DNA of 64,000 nucleotides from Oligoflexia bacterium (GCA_015232015.1 JADGAM010000001.1:1734-65733), one strand, 5' to 3'; shown: positions 28,288 to 36,751, numbered from the stretch's first letter. Notes: generated by a model not told the origin, from the sequence alone. A program made the numbers and translations.

Positions 28288-30315
28288 ATGTTTCTAAATT
28301 TTAATTTTAATTTTAATTCTTGTAAAAAAATAATAGCAAATGATGATTTTGTTTTTAATTATAATTTTTTAACTTTTGTTATTCCCTTCCTAGTAGCACT
28401 GCTTACTTGTTTAGGTGGGGAACTTTTTATCTACTATTTTTATAATCCCGAGGTGACCAGCATTTTGCAAATTGCAAAAGAATTAACTGTTAAAACTGAT
28501 TTTACTCCAGAACCAAAAGAGCGAATGCAGTTTTATTTTGCATTCCTGGGGATTCCCCTCTTTTTTATTATTTATTATTTCAGTCTAAAAAATATATTAA
28601 AAAAAATCTCATCGCAAAATATTAATCGCATTTCATTCATATTATCACTAATTTTAATTCCCTCAATTATCACTCTGATTTTTATTGATTATAAAGAATA
28701 TTATAAAGCTTACTTTGAACATTCATATTTCTATGATCATTATTTAATATATACCTTGGCGATAATTATATTTCTTTTTTCATTAAGATATATTTCTAAA
28801 ATATTTATTAAATACCCCATAATAAAAAAAATAATTTTATTATCAGCATTTATATTTATTATTGTGAGCATAAGAGCTCTTTATAAGAATAATATGTTTT
28901 ATTATCCCAATAGTATTTTTCATGTAGATGCTGTATTTTATTCAATCATTCAAGTTGCTAAAGGAACGGCCATGTTAACTGATGGGCTTGTTAATACCTA
29001 TGGACTCTATGCTCAGTTTTTAGGTCCGATATTTGCCAATAATATTCATGAAAATTTTGCTAATATAAGCAAAGCATTTGCAATTCTTGTGGCATTCTGC
29101 TTTTCACTGTTTTTTCTTACTCTTTATTTTGAAATAAAAAATAAGTTAATTCTTTATATTGGAATTATTAGTTCCATTTGGATATATATGTTTGCGAAGA
29201 TAAGAGATAATGATTATTATTTTCAATACTATCCACTAAGAGCACTTTTTCCTGCATTAACGTTTTTTATGGCCTTTCTGTATAAGAAAAACCAATCTAA
29301 ATTTCTTTATTTTTTATCATTTCCTCTCTTTGCACTGGGAATATTATGGAATCCCGATCATGGTATAGGGTGTTTTATAACTTGGACTGTATTTGTAATT
29401 TATGTAGATAGAAAAAGAGCACTTTATTCTTCTATATTATGGAATTTAGCATATGCAACTTTATCAATAATAATTATATTTTCCCTCTATGTGCTTACTA
29501 TAAAATATTTCTACGGAGTAACTCCTGAACTGCTAAAACTTTTTAATCTAGTTACGATTTTTCCAAAATTTGGATACATGATGCTTCCAATGTCTCTTTT
29601 TCATCCTTGGAATATTTATCTATTATTATCATTAACAGGCATTGTTTATGCCATAAAAAAATATTTTGAATATGATAAAAATAGTGATCAAAATGAAAAA
29701 AATTTTTCAGCGGAGATGTTACTTGTTTGGAGTTTACTAAGCATAATTTGCTTGGGTTATTTTCAAGGCAGGAGTCACCCCAATACCTTTATTACGATCT
29801 TACCTGCATATATGATACAAATTACTCTCATAACAAATGCTCTCTGGTATTCACAAAAAAATCTATTTATGAGAGTTGCCTGTTTTATTGGAATGTTTTC
29901 TCTTTTAATGAATACCTATGATATGGGAGATTATATAAAGCGTTACCTAATAAAAGGGGACCCTCTTTACACTTTTTCAGAATTTGATAGCAGTATTCCT
30001 GAGCACATATATGCTGAAACAAAATTTATTAGAAAGTATGTTAATGAAAAGGAAAATGAAAAAGTAGTAATTTGGATTGTGAATGCACAAGCATTGCATT
30101 TTAGCGAGCTAAACATTTCTTCTGCAATAAATCCAGCAATAGTGGATTTATTCCTTAAAGAAGATGTTGATAGAATTAATTTAGAAATAGAAAAAAAATT
30201 ACCCAAGATATTTATACAAGATAGTGAACATTTTTTTGATAAAGTTATACAAGAAAAATATAAAAAAGTAGACAGCTTAGGTGCCATTACCTTTTATCAA
30301 AGAAAAGACGCTTAG
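28288..30315 (+). CDS. Large polytopic membrane protein, unknown (envelope glycan cluster)
   Basis: 675 residues with about twelve or more transmembrane helices through residue ~555, then a ~110-residue soluble C-terminal domain. Overall shape (helical bundle, periplasmic tail) resembles GT-C glycosyltransferases, but I cannot identify a certain catalytic DxD/ED motif; FHVDAVFYS (about 210) and NPDHGIG (about 355) are candidates. The N-terminus has an Asn/Phe repeat (LNFNFNFN) encoded by TTTTAA units. AATAGGAGTG precedes ATG. The stop codon TAG at 30313 is contributed by the start of a dispersed repeat. Probable partner of the O-antigen-ligase-like protein upstream (28-base gap). Confidence 0.7.
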   Translation: MFLNFNFNFNSCKKIIANDDFVFNYNFLTFVIPFLVALLTCLGGELFIYYFYNPEVTSILQIAKELTVKTDFTPEPKERMQFYFAFLGIPLFFIIYYFSLKNILKKISSQNINRISFILSLILIPSIITLIFIDYKEYYKAYFEHSYFYDHYLIYTLAIIIFLFSLRYISKIFIKYPIIKKIILLSAFIFIIVSIRALYKNNMFYYPNSIFHVDAVFYSIIQVAKGTAMLTDGLVNTYGLYAQFLGPIFANNIHENFANISKAFAILVAFCFSLFFLTLYFEIKNKLILYIGIISSIWIYMFAKIRDNDYYFQYYPLRALFPALTFFMAFLYKKNQSKFLYFLSFPLFALGILWNPDHGIGCFITWTVFVIYVDRKRALYSSILWNLAYATLSIIIIFSLYVLTIKYFYGVTPELLKLFNLVTIFPKFGYMMLPMSLFHPWNIYLLLSLTGIVYAIKKYFEYDKNSDQNEKNFSAEMLLVWSLLSIICLGYFQGRSHPNTFITILPAYMIQITLITNALWYSQKNLFMRVACFIGMFSLLMNTYDMGDYIKRYLIKGDPLYTFSEFDSSIPEHIYAETKFIRKYVNEKENEKVVIWIVNAQALHFSELNISSAINPAIVDLFLKEDVDRINLEIEKKLPKIFIQDSEHFFDKVIQEKYKKVDSLGAITFYQRKDA

Positions 30316-30385
30316 GGCCCATCGAAAAATAACTGCTCCTTTTTGTATCCACTCTTTATTCTACATTAGGTTAGGCCTCTCCTGA
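30312..30385 (+). repeat. One-arm copy of the GGGCCC palindromic element
   Basis: TTAGGGCCCATCGAAAAATA and the following bases (ACTGCTC, TTTTTGTATCCA, CTCTTTA) match the left arm of the 2102-2287 palindrome over about 50 bases and more loosely to about 30385 (GCCTCTCCTGAT versus GCTTCTCCTCAT). The complementary second arm is missing. The first bases supply the TAG stop of the upstream membrane-protein gene. Confidence 0.7.
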
Positions 30386-30510
30386 TACACTATATTTGCT
30401 ATATTATATATTATGTATGAAAATAATTTGATAAAAATATTCTTAAATAGTAAAATTAATATTAACCTTATCTTTAATACCTTTATAAAAATTTATAATA
30501 TGGAGTTACT

Positions 30511-30762
30511 ATGAGTAATGAAGAACAATTAAGAGCTGAACTTGAAAAATTAAAGGCAGAAAACGACAAATTAAAGTCACAACAAGGAAAATCTGCAAAA
30601 GGACTTTCCATGAAAGTCAGTGAGAAGGGTGCCTTATCCATATATGGTCTTGGTCGATTTCCTGTAACCCTCTATAAAGAGCAGTGGGTACGACTTCTTG
30701 AAATGAAAGATGAAATTGCTGATTTTATAAAGGAAAACGACCAACAACTAAAAACTAAATAG
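30511..30762 (+). CDS. Small conserved coiled-coil/YGLGRFP protein
   Basis: 83 residues. Residues 4-25 are a Glu/Lys/Leu heptad-like helix (coiled coil). The rest is highly ordered: SMKVSEKGALSIYGLGRFP then VTLYKEQWVRLLEM and an acidic tail. I recall similar short SVYGLGRFPVTLY proteins in diverse bacteria, without a known function; this is memory, not a search. GGAGTTACT precedes ATG. No signal peptide or membrane span; cytoplasmic. It stands alone between the one-arm repeat and a 0.6-kb non-coding stretch. Confidence 0.8.
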   Translation: MSNEEQLRAELEKLKAENDKLKSQQGKSAKGLSMKVSEKGALSIYGLGRFPVTLYKEQWVRLLEMKDEIADFIKENDQQLKTK

Positions 30763-31360
30763 TCTTTTATTGTTTTCTATTGATTTTTAATTACGTATAT
30801 GACCAGAAAATTTGATCGCTACTAAATAAATTGTTGAGTGTTTTTAGTATAAAAATTGTAGTAGTTGGTTTTTTCTCCTTGAATATTTTCTTCTTCACTT
30901 AATTTCACAAAAATTAATTTTGGTTGTTAGACTCGTTAGAGAATGCTTGTGAAAAAAATTGTGAGGTAACAACAAAAATTACTAATTACTAAATACTAAA
31001 TACTAAACACTAAACAAAAATAAAATTTCACACGCATACTATAATCTGGAATTGTTCTTGAAAGAATAACTTAAACTAAATTAGTCGCTAGAGCGAAAGC
31101 GCCGGCGACTAATTATGAGAGATTATTATGGGGACATTTTGAAACCAGCTCTGAAATTTTTCAGATGAGTCTATGATTTTTTTATTTGAAGGTGTGAGAG
31201 CTATGTATTTATGTAATTATTATTTATAGAATTTACCTCTATAAAAATATTATATTGCTTTTAAAACCAAAATAAGGCAATATCCTGATCTGTTCGATGG
31301 AGTTCGCTAAAGTTCAAAATTCGCCTCAACAAATAATAACAATTTAACAGAAGGAGACAT
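30763..31360. other. 598-bp stretch without a gene
   Basis: No open frame with a credible start is visible. Contents: TACTAAA-type short repeats around 30981-31015, the hairpin repeat at 31081-31112, a CTGAA/TTCAG mini-hairpin near 31158, and a 7-10 bp inverted repeat at 31252-31283 (ATATTGC/GCAATAT). The last lies in the leader of the transporter gene, whose ribosome site is AGAAGGAGACAT. An unrecognised small RNA or a long leader is possible. Confidence 0.5.
31081..31112 (+). repeat. 32-bp hairpin repeat, copy 1
   Basis: TTAGTCGCTAG, loop AGCGAAAGCG, CCGGCGACTAA: an 11-bp stem with one A-C mismatch and one T-G pair, and a loop whose centre is a GNRA-like GCGAAAGC. It is markedly GC-richer than its surroundings. 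An inverted copy lies at 33346-33377, with changes that keep the stem. Confidence 0.8.
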
Positions 31361-32596
31361 ATGTTTTCCAAATCATCATCATCTGAAGGTAGTACACAAA
31401 GACTCGTTAGTCTTTGTGTTTGGTATTTCCTATTCTATGTATTAACAGGAATCAGTGTTAAATATTTTCAAGGTAATCCAAAAGACGGTTTATTAGGTTT
31501 TTCTGGATTTGAATTTCTTGTTTATAGTACTATTGGTGGACAGCTTATTTGCTTACTAGTAGTGCTTTTTGGTGGTTGGTATAAATTAGAGGTAACAAAA
31601 AAAGTAAAGTTTTTAGGAATGAATGTTCCAGTTGAACTTTTGTACATCATACCTTCTGGAATTTGTACTGCCGTAGTTATTCCCACAACAACATTAATGT
31701 ACTCATTACCAATCTCAGTTATGGTCGCCATGATCATAATGAGAGGTTCCATCATCATCATAAGTAGAATTATAGATAGCATCCAAATTCACCAAGGACT
31801 TCTTAAGAAGAAAGTCTATGCTGAAGAAAATTTGGGTGTATTTTTCTCAGTATTAGCAATTGGTTCTTACTTATTTTGGGCCAAAGCTGATGGTTTTGAT
31901 TTCTTAAAATCAACTGCAGCTTTAACCATATTAGGAAGCTACTTATTTGCTTATTCAATTAGAATTTACATCATGAACTATTTCAAGAACACCGCCAGTA
32001 AAGGGGTTAAAAGAGACAATAAAGTTTATTTTGGTATCGAACAAATTGCTGCCGGATTAACTCTCGCTATTGTAACTCTTTTAATCTATTTTTCACCAAC
32101 ACTTTTTGGCGTTGATAATCCCCAAATAAATGAAGTAATAAAAGCATTTGATAGTCCTCGTTCAGAGTGGCCAGGAGCAATTCTTGCTGGTATGGCCTTT
32201 GGGATGGTTGCTTTCTTTTCAGTATTTTTATTTATGTTCAAAGGTAGAACAGCTACTTTTGCAGGTCTTGTTAACAGATTAACTTCATTAGTTGCAGGAA
32301 CTGCTGCTACCTTAATTTCTTATTTTGTTTTTAATGGAAAATTTCCATCTCAATCAGATTGGATTTCATTAGTATTAATCTTTGTAGCTGTTTGGTTTAT
32401 TGCTAAAGCAGAAAAGAAAAGAGCTAAAGAACTTGCGGAAACCAAAGAACTTGAAGGTGCTAGCGATAGAAAAAATGCAGAAAAAGGTGATGTTAGAGTA
32501 GAAAAAAGAGATTATTTAGTAGATCCATCTCTTGTGGCCAACAATCAAAACAAAGCAAATCAAACAGCAACTTCTTTTTCAAACAAAACAATATAA
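31361..32596 (+). CDS. Multi-spanning transporter of DMT/EamA-like type
   Basis: 411 residues with about ten hydrophobic helices between residues 15 and 348, the arrangement of drug/metabolite or nucleotide-sugar transporters. Features: an ISVKYFQG first loop, the IPTTTLMYSLPISVMVAMIIM helix pair, then MRGSIIIISR (about 127), and FKGRTATFAGLVNRLTS in a late cytoplasmic loop. A Lys/Glu-rich cytoplasmic tail follows (about 350-411). Substrate unknown. AGAAGGAGACAT is a strong ribosome site. The gene is bracketed, with the thioesterase gene, by two inverted copies of a hairpin repeat (31081, 33346). Confidence 0.75.
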   Translation: MFSKSSSSEGSTQRLVSLCVWYFLFYVLTGISVKYFQGNPKDGLLGFSGFEFLVYSTIGGQLICLLVVLFGGWYKLEVTKKVKFLGMNVPVELLYIIPSGICTAVVIPTTTLMYSLPISVMVAMIIMRGSIIIISRIIDSIQIHQGLLKKKVYAEENLGVFFSVLAIGSYLFWAKADGFDFLKSTAALTILGSYLFAYSIRIYIMNYFKNTASKGVKRDNKVYFGIEQIAAGLTLAIVTLLIYFSPTLFGVDNPQINEVIKAFDSPRSEWPGAILAGMAFGMVAFFSVFLFMFKGRTATFAGLVNRLTSLVAGTAATLISYFVFNGKFPSQSDWISLVLIFVAVWFIAKAEKKRAKELAETKELEGASDRKNAEKGDVRVEKRDYLVDPSLVANNQNKANQTATSFSNKTI

Positions 32597-32607
32597 TAAT
32601 CAATAAA

Positions 32608-32645
32608 ATTTATTCTATAATTCTATATTTATTCTATAATTCTAT
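32608..32645. repeat. Perfect 19-bp tandem duplication
   Basis: ATTTATTCTATAATTCTAT occurs twice head to tail immediately downstream of the transporter stop codon. It contains no long open frame; probably slippage-derived. Confidence 0.9.
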
Positions 32646-32755
32646 ACTAGAAAACCACACTATACTAAAAAATACTTGTGATAATTAATCAAGCTTCCGA
32701 TTATAGTGCTTGCTAGAAGTTATATCTTTGTTAACTTAAATCAAAAGGGAGGGAT

Positions 32756-32941
32756 ATGATAACGAAAATTAAAAAAATAAAAAATTTGAAAGTTATTATA
32801 GCTTCTATAATATTAATTGTGTGGGGAATATTTTATTTAATAGAAGATGGATATACGGCCCAATCTGTAAAAGGTTTATTATTTATCGAGAGAGATTTAT
32901 GCAACAATTCGAAAAATTTAAATATCACACCAAAATTTTAG
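32756..32941 (+). CDS. Possible small single-span membrane protein
   Basis: 61 residues: a Lys-rich start, one hydrophobic helix (residues 12-31, VIIASIILIVWGIFYLI) and a short polar tail. The reason to take it seriously is the near-ideal ribosome site AAAGGGAGGGAT directly before ATG. Its last 43 bases overlap the start of the thioesterase gene in another frame, so it may be translated first and couple to it. It could instead be a leader peptide. No homologue recognised. Confidence 0.5.
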   Translation: MITKIKKIKNLKVIIASIILIVWGIFYLIEDGYTAQSVKGLLFIERDLCNNSKNLNITPKF

Positions 32942-33324
32942 AGAAGCATTTAGATATTTTAGGTCATGTTAATAATGCAACTTACATTCAATTATTCGAA
33001 GAAGCACGTTGGGATTTTATTACAGAGAGGGGATTTGGTTCTGATGAAGTTATAAGACGTAAAATAGGGCCCATAATAATTGAAACTGAAGTTAAATACA
33101 GAAGAGAATTAAAAAATAGAGAAAACATTTTAATTGAATCTTTTGTAGTGGAATTGATGGATCGACTTCGTTTTAAATTAAAACAAATTATTTATACTGA
33201 AAACGGTAAGGTGGCCACAGAAGCAGTATTTGTTATGGGATTAATGGATCTTGATAAGAGAAAACTAATAAACATAATGCCTGAATTTATGAAAGCAATG
33301 GGTATTGTTAATAGTGAAAGTTAA
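32899..33324 (+). CDS. YbgC-like acyl-CoA thioesterase (hot-dog fold)
   Basis: About 141 residues from the ATG at 32899. The frame is open to 32821, but the extra residues are not family-like; the ribosome site (GAGAGAG) is weak, consistent with coupling to the small upstream frame. The 4HBT signature is clear: LDILGHVNNATYIQLFEEAR near the N-terminus (the usual catalytic region has Asp or Glu near GHVNN), followed by IGPIIIETEVKYRREL. These enzymes hydrolyse acyl-CoA or acyl-ACP thioesters in the cytoplasm; the chain length cannot be inferred. A hairpin repeat follows directly (33346). Confidence 0.85.
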   Translation: MQQFEKFKYHTKILEKHLDILGHVNNATYIQLFEEARWDFITERGFGSDEVIRRKIGPIIIETEVKYRRELKNRENILIESFVVELMDRLRFKLKQIIYTENGKVATEAVFVMGLMDLDKRKLINIMPEFMKAMGIVNSES

Positions 33325-33345
33325 TTCAATATAATTTCAAATTAA

Positions 33346-33377
33346 TTAGTCGCCGGCACTTTCGCTCCAGCGATTAA
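33346..33377 (-). repeat. 32-bp hairpin repeat, copy 2 (inverted)
   Basis: Read on the minus strand it is TTAATCGCTGG, loop AGCGAAAGTG, CCGGCGACTAA. Compared with copy 1 (31081) it has G at the position that made copy 1's A-C mismatch, and one new mismatch elsewhere, so pairing rather than sequence is kept. The two copies face each other around the transporter and thioesterase genes. Confidence 0.8.
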
Positions 33378-33473
33378 TTAAACTTAAATTCAAATTATTT
33401 GATCTCTTGTAATAAAAATAATAATCTTTAAATACATATAATTAATCTGCCTTGCGGGGGAGGGGGGAGAAAT

Positions 33474-34091
33474 TTGAAAATTCAAAATAAAAATAAATGT
33501 ATAGAGTATTCATTGGGTAAATTTACTATCATTTTTCTTTTTTTTGTTTTCTTTATTTTTACTAATAAAATACATGCTAGTATTTATTATCAACACAGTC
33601 TAAGCATCTATAATACACAGGATAATGCTGAAAATCTCAACTACAATACAATGAATAACTTCATGTTTTTAGGCGCAACATTAGGTTCAACCAATAGATT
33701 TGTTTTAGGCTGGAGTATTGTATTGTGGAATCGAACATATAAAAGTCCAGAGGGTACAGATTCAAAGATTAATACGACAGAGCTTGGTCCAAGGGTAATG
33801 TATTTTTTAAATCAAGAAAGAAATTTTGGAATCTCTGCCGCTTATCACGTTTATGCAAAAGGATCAAGAACTCTGGCAACCACTGGTATTAAAGAAAATA
33901 TCTCTGGTAATAGTTACTTTATTGCTCTTAGTTACCACTTAAGGCTTACATCAACTATCTATGGAGGAGCGGCCTTTGTGTATCAAACTTTAAATATATC
34001 TGAAGCAACAGTGGATGAAACACAATCAAAGGTAAGCCACTCCTATTCAACCTATTATCCAATGTTAGAGTTTAGCTTGCGTTTTAGATGA
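33474..34091 (+). CDS. Small outer-membrane beta-barrel protein
   Basis: 205 residues with a TTG start at 33474, chosen because a very G-rich Shine-Dalgarno stretch (GGGGGAGGGGGGAGA, 33456-33470) lies immediately upstream. The signal peptide is about 1-36 (ending NKIHAS). The mature part shows alternating hydrophobic strands separated by short turns and ends in LEFSLRFR, close to the aromatic C-terminal signature of outer-membrane barrels. Estimated eight strands; not related at a glance to the other barrels in the window. Function unknown. Followed by the orphan-family gene at 34170. Confidence 0.75.
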   Translation: MKIQNKNKCIEYSLGKFTIIFLFFVFFIFTNKIHASIYYQHSLSIYNTQDNAENLNYNTMNNFMFLGATLGSTNRFVLGWSIVLWNRTYKSPEGTDSKINTTELGPRVMYFLNQERNFGISAAYHVYAKGSRTLATTGIKENISGNSYFIALSYHLRLTSTIYGGAAFVYQTLNISEATVDETQSKVSHSYSTYYPMLEFSLRFR

Positions 34092-34169
34092 GTCATAGTA
34101 TACTCTATTTTTTTTCTATTTTTTTGCTAATTTTTTGATTTATGGATTTGTTGATGGAGGATTTAGAGT

Positions 34170-35126
34170 ATGAATATGAATCGGACAACTGTATTTATTT
34201 TGTACTTTTTTGTTTTGGGCCTTATGCTAACTCAAACATCGATAGTGCTAACTGCTGAGGTAGACAATTTCACTCAGCGATACGATAAGCTTAACGATTC
34301 TACTTTGGCCATTAACAGTTTAATAAATAAGCATTTATTAAAAGCAGTAAATGAAACAAATACCTCTAACAACTTTTGTAACAAAGATATTCTGTTTAAA
34401 AAAATTTACAAGGAACTTGCATATGGAATTTTTTGGTCCAAAATAGAGTATTTAATCGAAGAAGATCCTCATATAGATAAACGTAAAATAGATTTAGATG
34501 CCTCTGTTTACAGAGGCATTAGTTTTTTTCAATCAATTCCAATTCACATTGGTAAATTAGATTCAATAGTAAAAATAGGAGAGCACATTGTGGGAATTGA
34601 TAAGTTTGCTCATTTTTTTGCTTTTGGATATGATTCTTATAAAGTGGCATTTATAGATAATAAAGGAGTTATTGAGGCGTTAAAGAAGAGTGAAGATACT
34701 GAAAAAGGTATCTATGGACTTCTGGGTACAGGAGTTTATTCATATGGAGATTTGGTGGCCAATTATCAAGGAATGCTTTTTTGGCATGAATTTGTTTATG
34801 ATAATAGCACATTTACTCAAGAGAATTCAAAAACATTAATTAAATGTAAAGATAACAAATGGGTGATAGTTAAAAATTTTGATGTACGTGATTATGTCGA
34901 TTATGGTTGGGATGAGGGAATTAATTGTAGTAAATATTGGGATAAAAATTTTACAGGTATAGTGTTATCAAACATTTCAATATTAGAACAAGAAAATGAA
35001 GATTACAATTACATGTGCCCAATTGATCCATGGGCATGTGAGTTTTTATTGAAAAAATATGCAAGTGAAGGGGAATACTTAATAAGTCCTTATTGTCTAC
35101 AAGAGGTTGTTAGAACAAATAATTAA
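34170..35126 (+). CDS. Exported orphan-family protein with SYGDL-ANY motif (second copy)
   Basis: 318 residues, paralogue of the gene at 1-912. The signal peptide is about 1-29 (LTQTSIVLTAEV). Shared motifs: DKFAHFFAFG (about 147-156), then GTGVYSYGDLVANYQG (about 189), a Lys-containing KWVIVKNFDVRDYV block, and GWDEGIN (about 250). Residues conserved between the copies cluster in these blocks, while linkers differ, which suggests a common enzyme-like or binding fold kept under selection. The C-terminus (PYCLQEVV) ends where the other copy has RECLQYIL and then a longer tail. Periplasmic or secreted. Function unknown. Confidence 0.8.
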   Translation: MNMNRTTVFILYFFVLGLMLTQTSIVLTAEVDNFTQRYDKLNDSTLAINSLINKHLLKAVNETNTSNNFCNKDILFKKIYKELAYGIFWSKIEYLIEEDPHIDKRKIDLDASVYRGISFFQSIPIHIGKLDSIVKIGEHIVGIDKFAHFFAFGYDSYKVAFIDNKGVIEALKKSEDTEKGIYGLLGTGVYSYGDLVANYQGMLFWHEFVYDNSTFTQENSKTLIKCKDNKWVIVKNFDVRDYVDYGWDEGINCSKYWDKNFTGIVLSNISILEQENEDYNYMCPIDPWACEFLLKKYASEGEYLISPYCLQEVVRTNN

Positions 35127-35153
35127 GAAACAATTAAGAAACAATTAAGAAAA
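35121..35153 (+). repeat. Three tandem 11-mers at the end of the orphan gene
   Basis: AATTAAGAAAC occurs three times (the last ends in A). The first unit includes the TAA stop codon of the upstream gene, and each further unit re-creates a TAA in another frame. Slippage product. Confidence 0.85.
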
Positions 35154-35170
35154 TAAATAAAGAGAGGTGA

Positions 35171-36700
35171 ATGATGAAACAACTATGGGCCACCAAATCC
35201 ATTGATAAAATTATGCAAGATACTGGTGAATTGAATGCCATGAAGAGAACTTTAGGTGCGCTTAATCTTACAACTTTAGGGATTGGGGCCATCATTGGTG
35301 CAGGAATTTTTATTCTAACTGGAAATGCAGCTGCTCAATATGCCGGACCAGCAATTGTTTTGTCTTTTATACTCTCTGGTTTTGCTTGTGCTATGACTGG
35401 TCTTTGTTATGCTGAATTTGCTTCGATGATTCCATTATCAGGTAGTGCTTATACCTATGCATATGCTACTCTTGGTGAGCTAATTGCGTGGACAATAGGT
35501 TGGGATTTAATTTTAGAGTATTTATTTGCTTCTTCAACGGTGGCCGTTGGTTGGTCTGGATATGTAGTAAGTTTTCTCAAAGATTTTGGTGTAATTATTC
35601 CTGCATATTTATCAAATGCTACAGGAACATCTCTTCTCCAACTACCAGACACTGGTCAATGGGTTGTTAGCAGTGCTGCCTTGTTGAGTAAATTATCATC
35701 TCAAGGATTAAATCCAGATATGCTTCCACATATGACAGCGATTATTAATTTGCCAGCAATGCTTATAATTGGTTTACTTACAATACTGTTAGTTATTGGC
35801 ATAAGCGAGTCAGCAAATTTTAATAATATAGTTGTTTTTGTTAAATTAGCTGTTGTTATAACTCTAATCTGTGTTGGATTTGCTTATATTAATAAAGAAA
35901 ATTGGTCACCATTTATTCCTGAAAACACTGGAGAATTTGGACACTTTGGATGGAGTGGAATTTTGCGAGGAGCAGGTGTTATCTTTTTTGCTTACATAGG
36001 ATTTGATGCTGTTTCAACCGCTGCTCAAGAGGCAAAAAATCCTCAAAGAGATATGCCTATAGGGATTCTTGCTTCATTAGCAGTTTGTACTATTCTTTAT
36101 ATTTTAGTTTCTTTAACCATTACAGGAATGGTTGATTATAAATTATTAGCTGTTCCAGATCCAATTGCAGTTGCAGTCGATGCTGCTGGTCCTGAATTAT
36201 TTTGGTTACGCCCATTAGTAAAAATTGGTGCTATTGCTGGTCTTAGTTCTGTTATATTGGTAATGTTGTTAGGTCAACCTAGAATTTTTTATTCAATGGC
36301 AAAAGATGGATTGTTACCAAAAAGTTTTACAAAAATTCATCCTCGCTATAAAACCCCTTTTGTTCCAACTATTGTCACTGGTGTAATTGCAGCTCTAATT
36401 GCTGGTTCATTTCCAATTAACATTTTAGGAGAACTAGTTTCTATTGGAACATTACTTGCTTTTACTATTGTTTGTTTGGGAGTGCTTTTCTTAAGATATA
36501 AGAGACCAGACATTAAGCGCTCATTTAAAACTCCATGGGTACCAGTCGTTCCAATTTTAGGAGCAGCTTTCTCCATTCTGCAAATGGCAGCATTGCCAGG
36601 AGATACATGGATTAGATTAATTATATGGATGGCAATTGGTTTTTTTATTTATTTCTTATATGGTAAGAGAAATAGTTTGTTGAAAAAAGAAAATAAATAA
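35171..36700 (+). CDS. APC-superfamily amino-acid permease (CAT-like)
   Basis: 509-residue inner-membrane transporter with about twelve to fourteen helices. The first helix carries the APC signature GIGAIIGAGIFILTGNAAA (about 37-55), where the unwound GAGIF segment binds the substrate backbone. Next is the PLSGSAYTYAYATLGE block, then FFAYIGFDAVSTAAQEAKNP, which is typical of cationic amino-acid transporters of the CAT/YfnA type. The late block MLLGQPRIFYSMAKDGLLP is also typical. Probable role: uptake of amino acids, fitting an organism with many secreted proteases. Start at ATG 35171 after AGAGAGGTGA; a second ATG is next to it. Confidence 0.93.
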   Translation: MMKQLWATKSIDKIMQDTGELNAMKRTLGALNLTTLGIGAIIGAGIFILTGNAAAQYAGPAIVLSFILSGFACAMTGLCYAEFASMIPLSGSAYTYAYATLGELIAWTIGWDLILEYLFASSTVAVGWSGYVVSFLKDFGVIIPAYLSNATGTSLLQLPDTGQWVVSSAALLSKLSSQGLNPDMLPHMTAIINLPAMLIIGLLTILLVIGISESANFNNIVVFVKLAVVITLICVGFAYINKENWSPFIPENTGEFGHFGWSGILRGAGVIFFAYIGFDAVSTAAQEAKNPQRDMPIGILASLAVCTILYILVSLTITGMVDYKLLAVPDPIAVAVDAAGPELFWLRPLVKIGAIAGLSSVILVMLLGQPRIFYSMAKDGLLPKSFTKIHPRYKTPFVPTIVTGVIAALIAGSFPINILGELVSIGTLLAFTIVCLGVLFLRYKRPDIKRSFKTPWVPVVPILGAAFSILQMAALPGDTWIRLIIWMAIGFFIYFLYGKRNSLLKKENK

Positions 36701-36720
36701 ATAAATAAATAAATAAATAA
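36696..36720. repeat. AAAT microsatellite
   Basis: About six tandem units of AAAT directly overlap and follow the TAA stop codon of the permease gene, in the spacer before cydA. The unit itself contains TAA, so length change leaves the protein end intact. Confidence 0.9.
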
Positions 36721-36751
36721 AATATTAAAGTTTATAGGAGGGCCGTTTAGA

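Noticed and set aside
31150-31182. Hairpin plus T-run as a terminator before the transporter
   Set aside because: The stem is only about 5 bp and the T-run lies about 10 bases beyond it.
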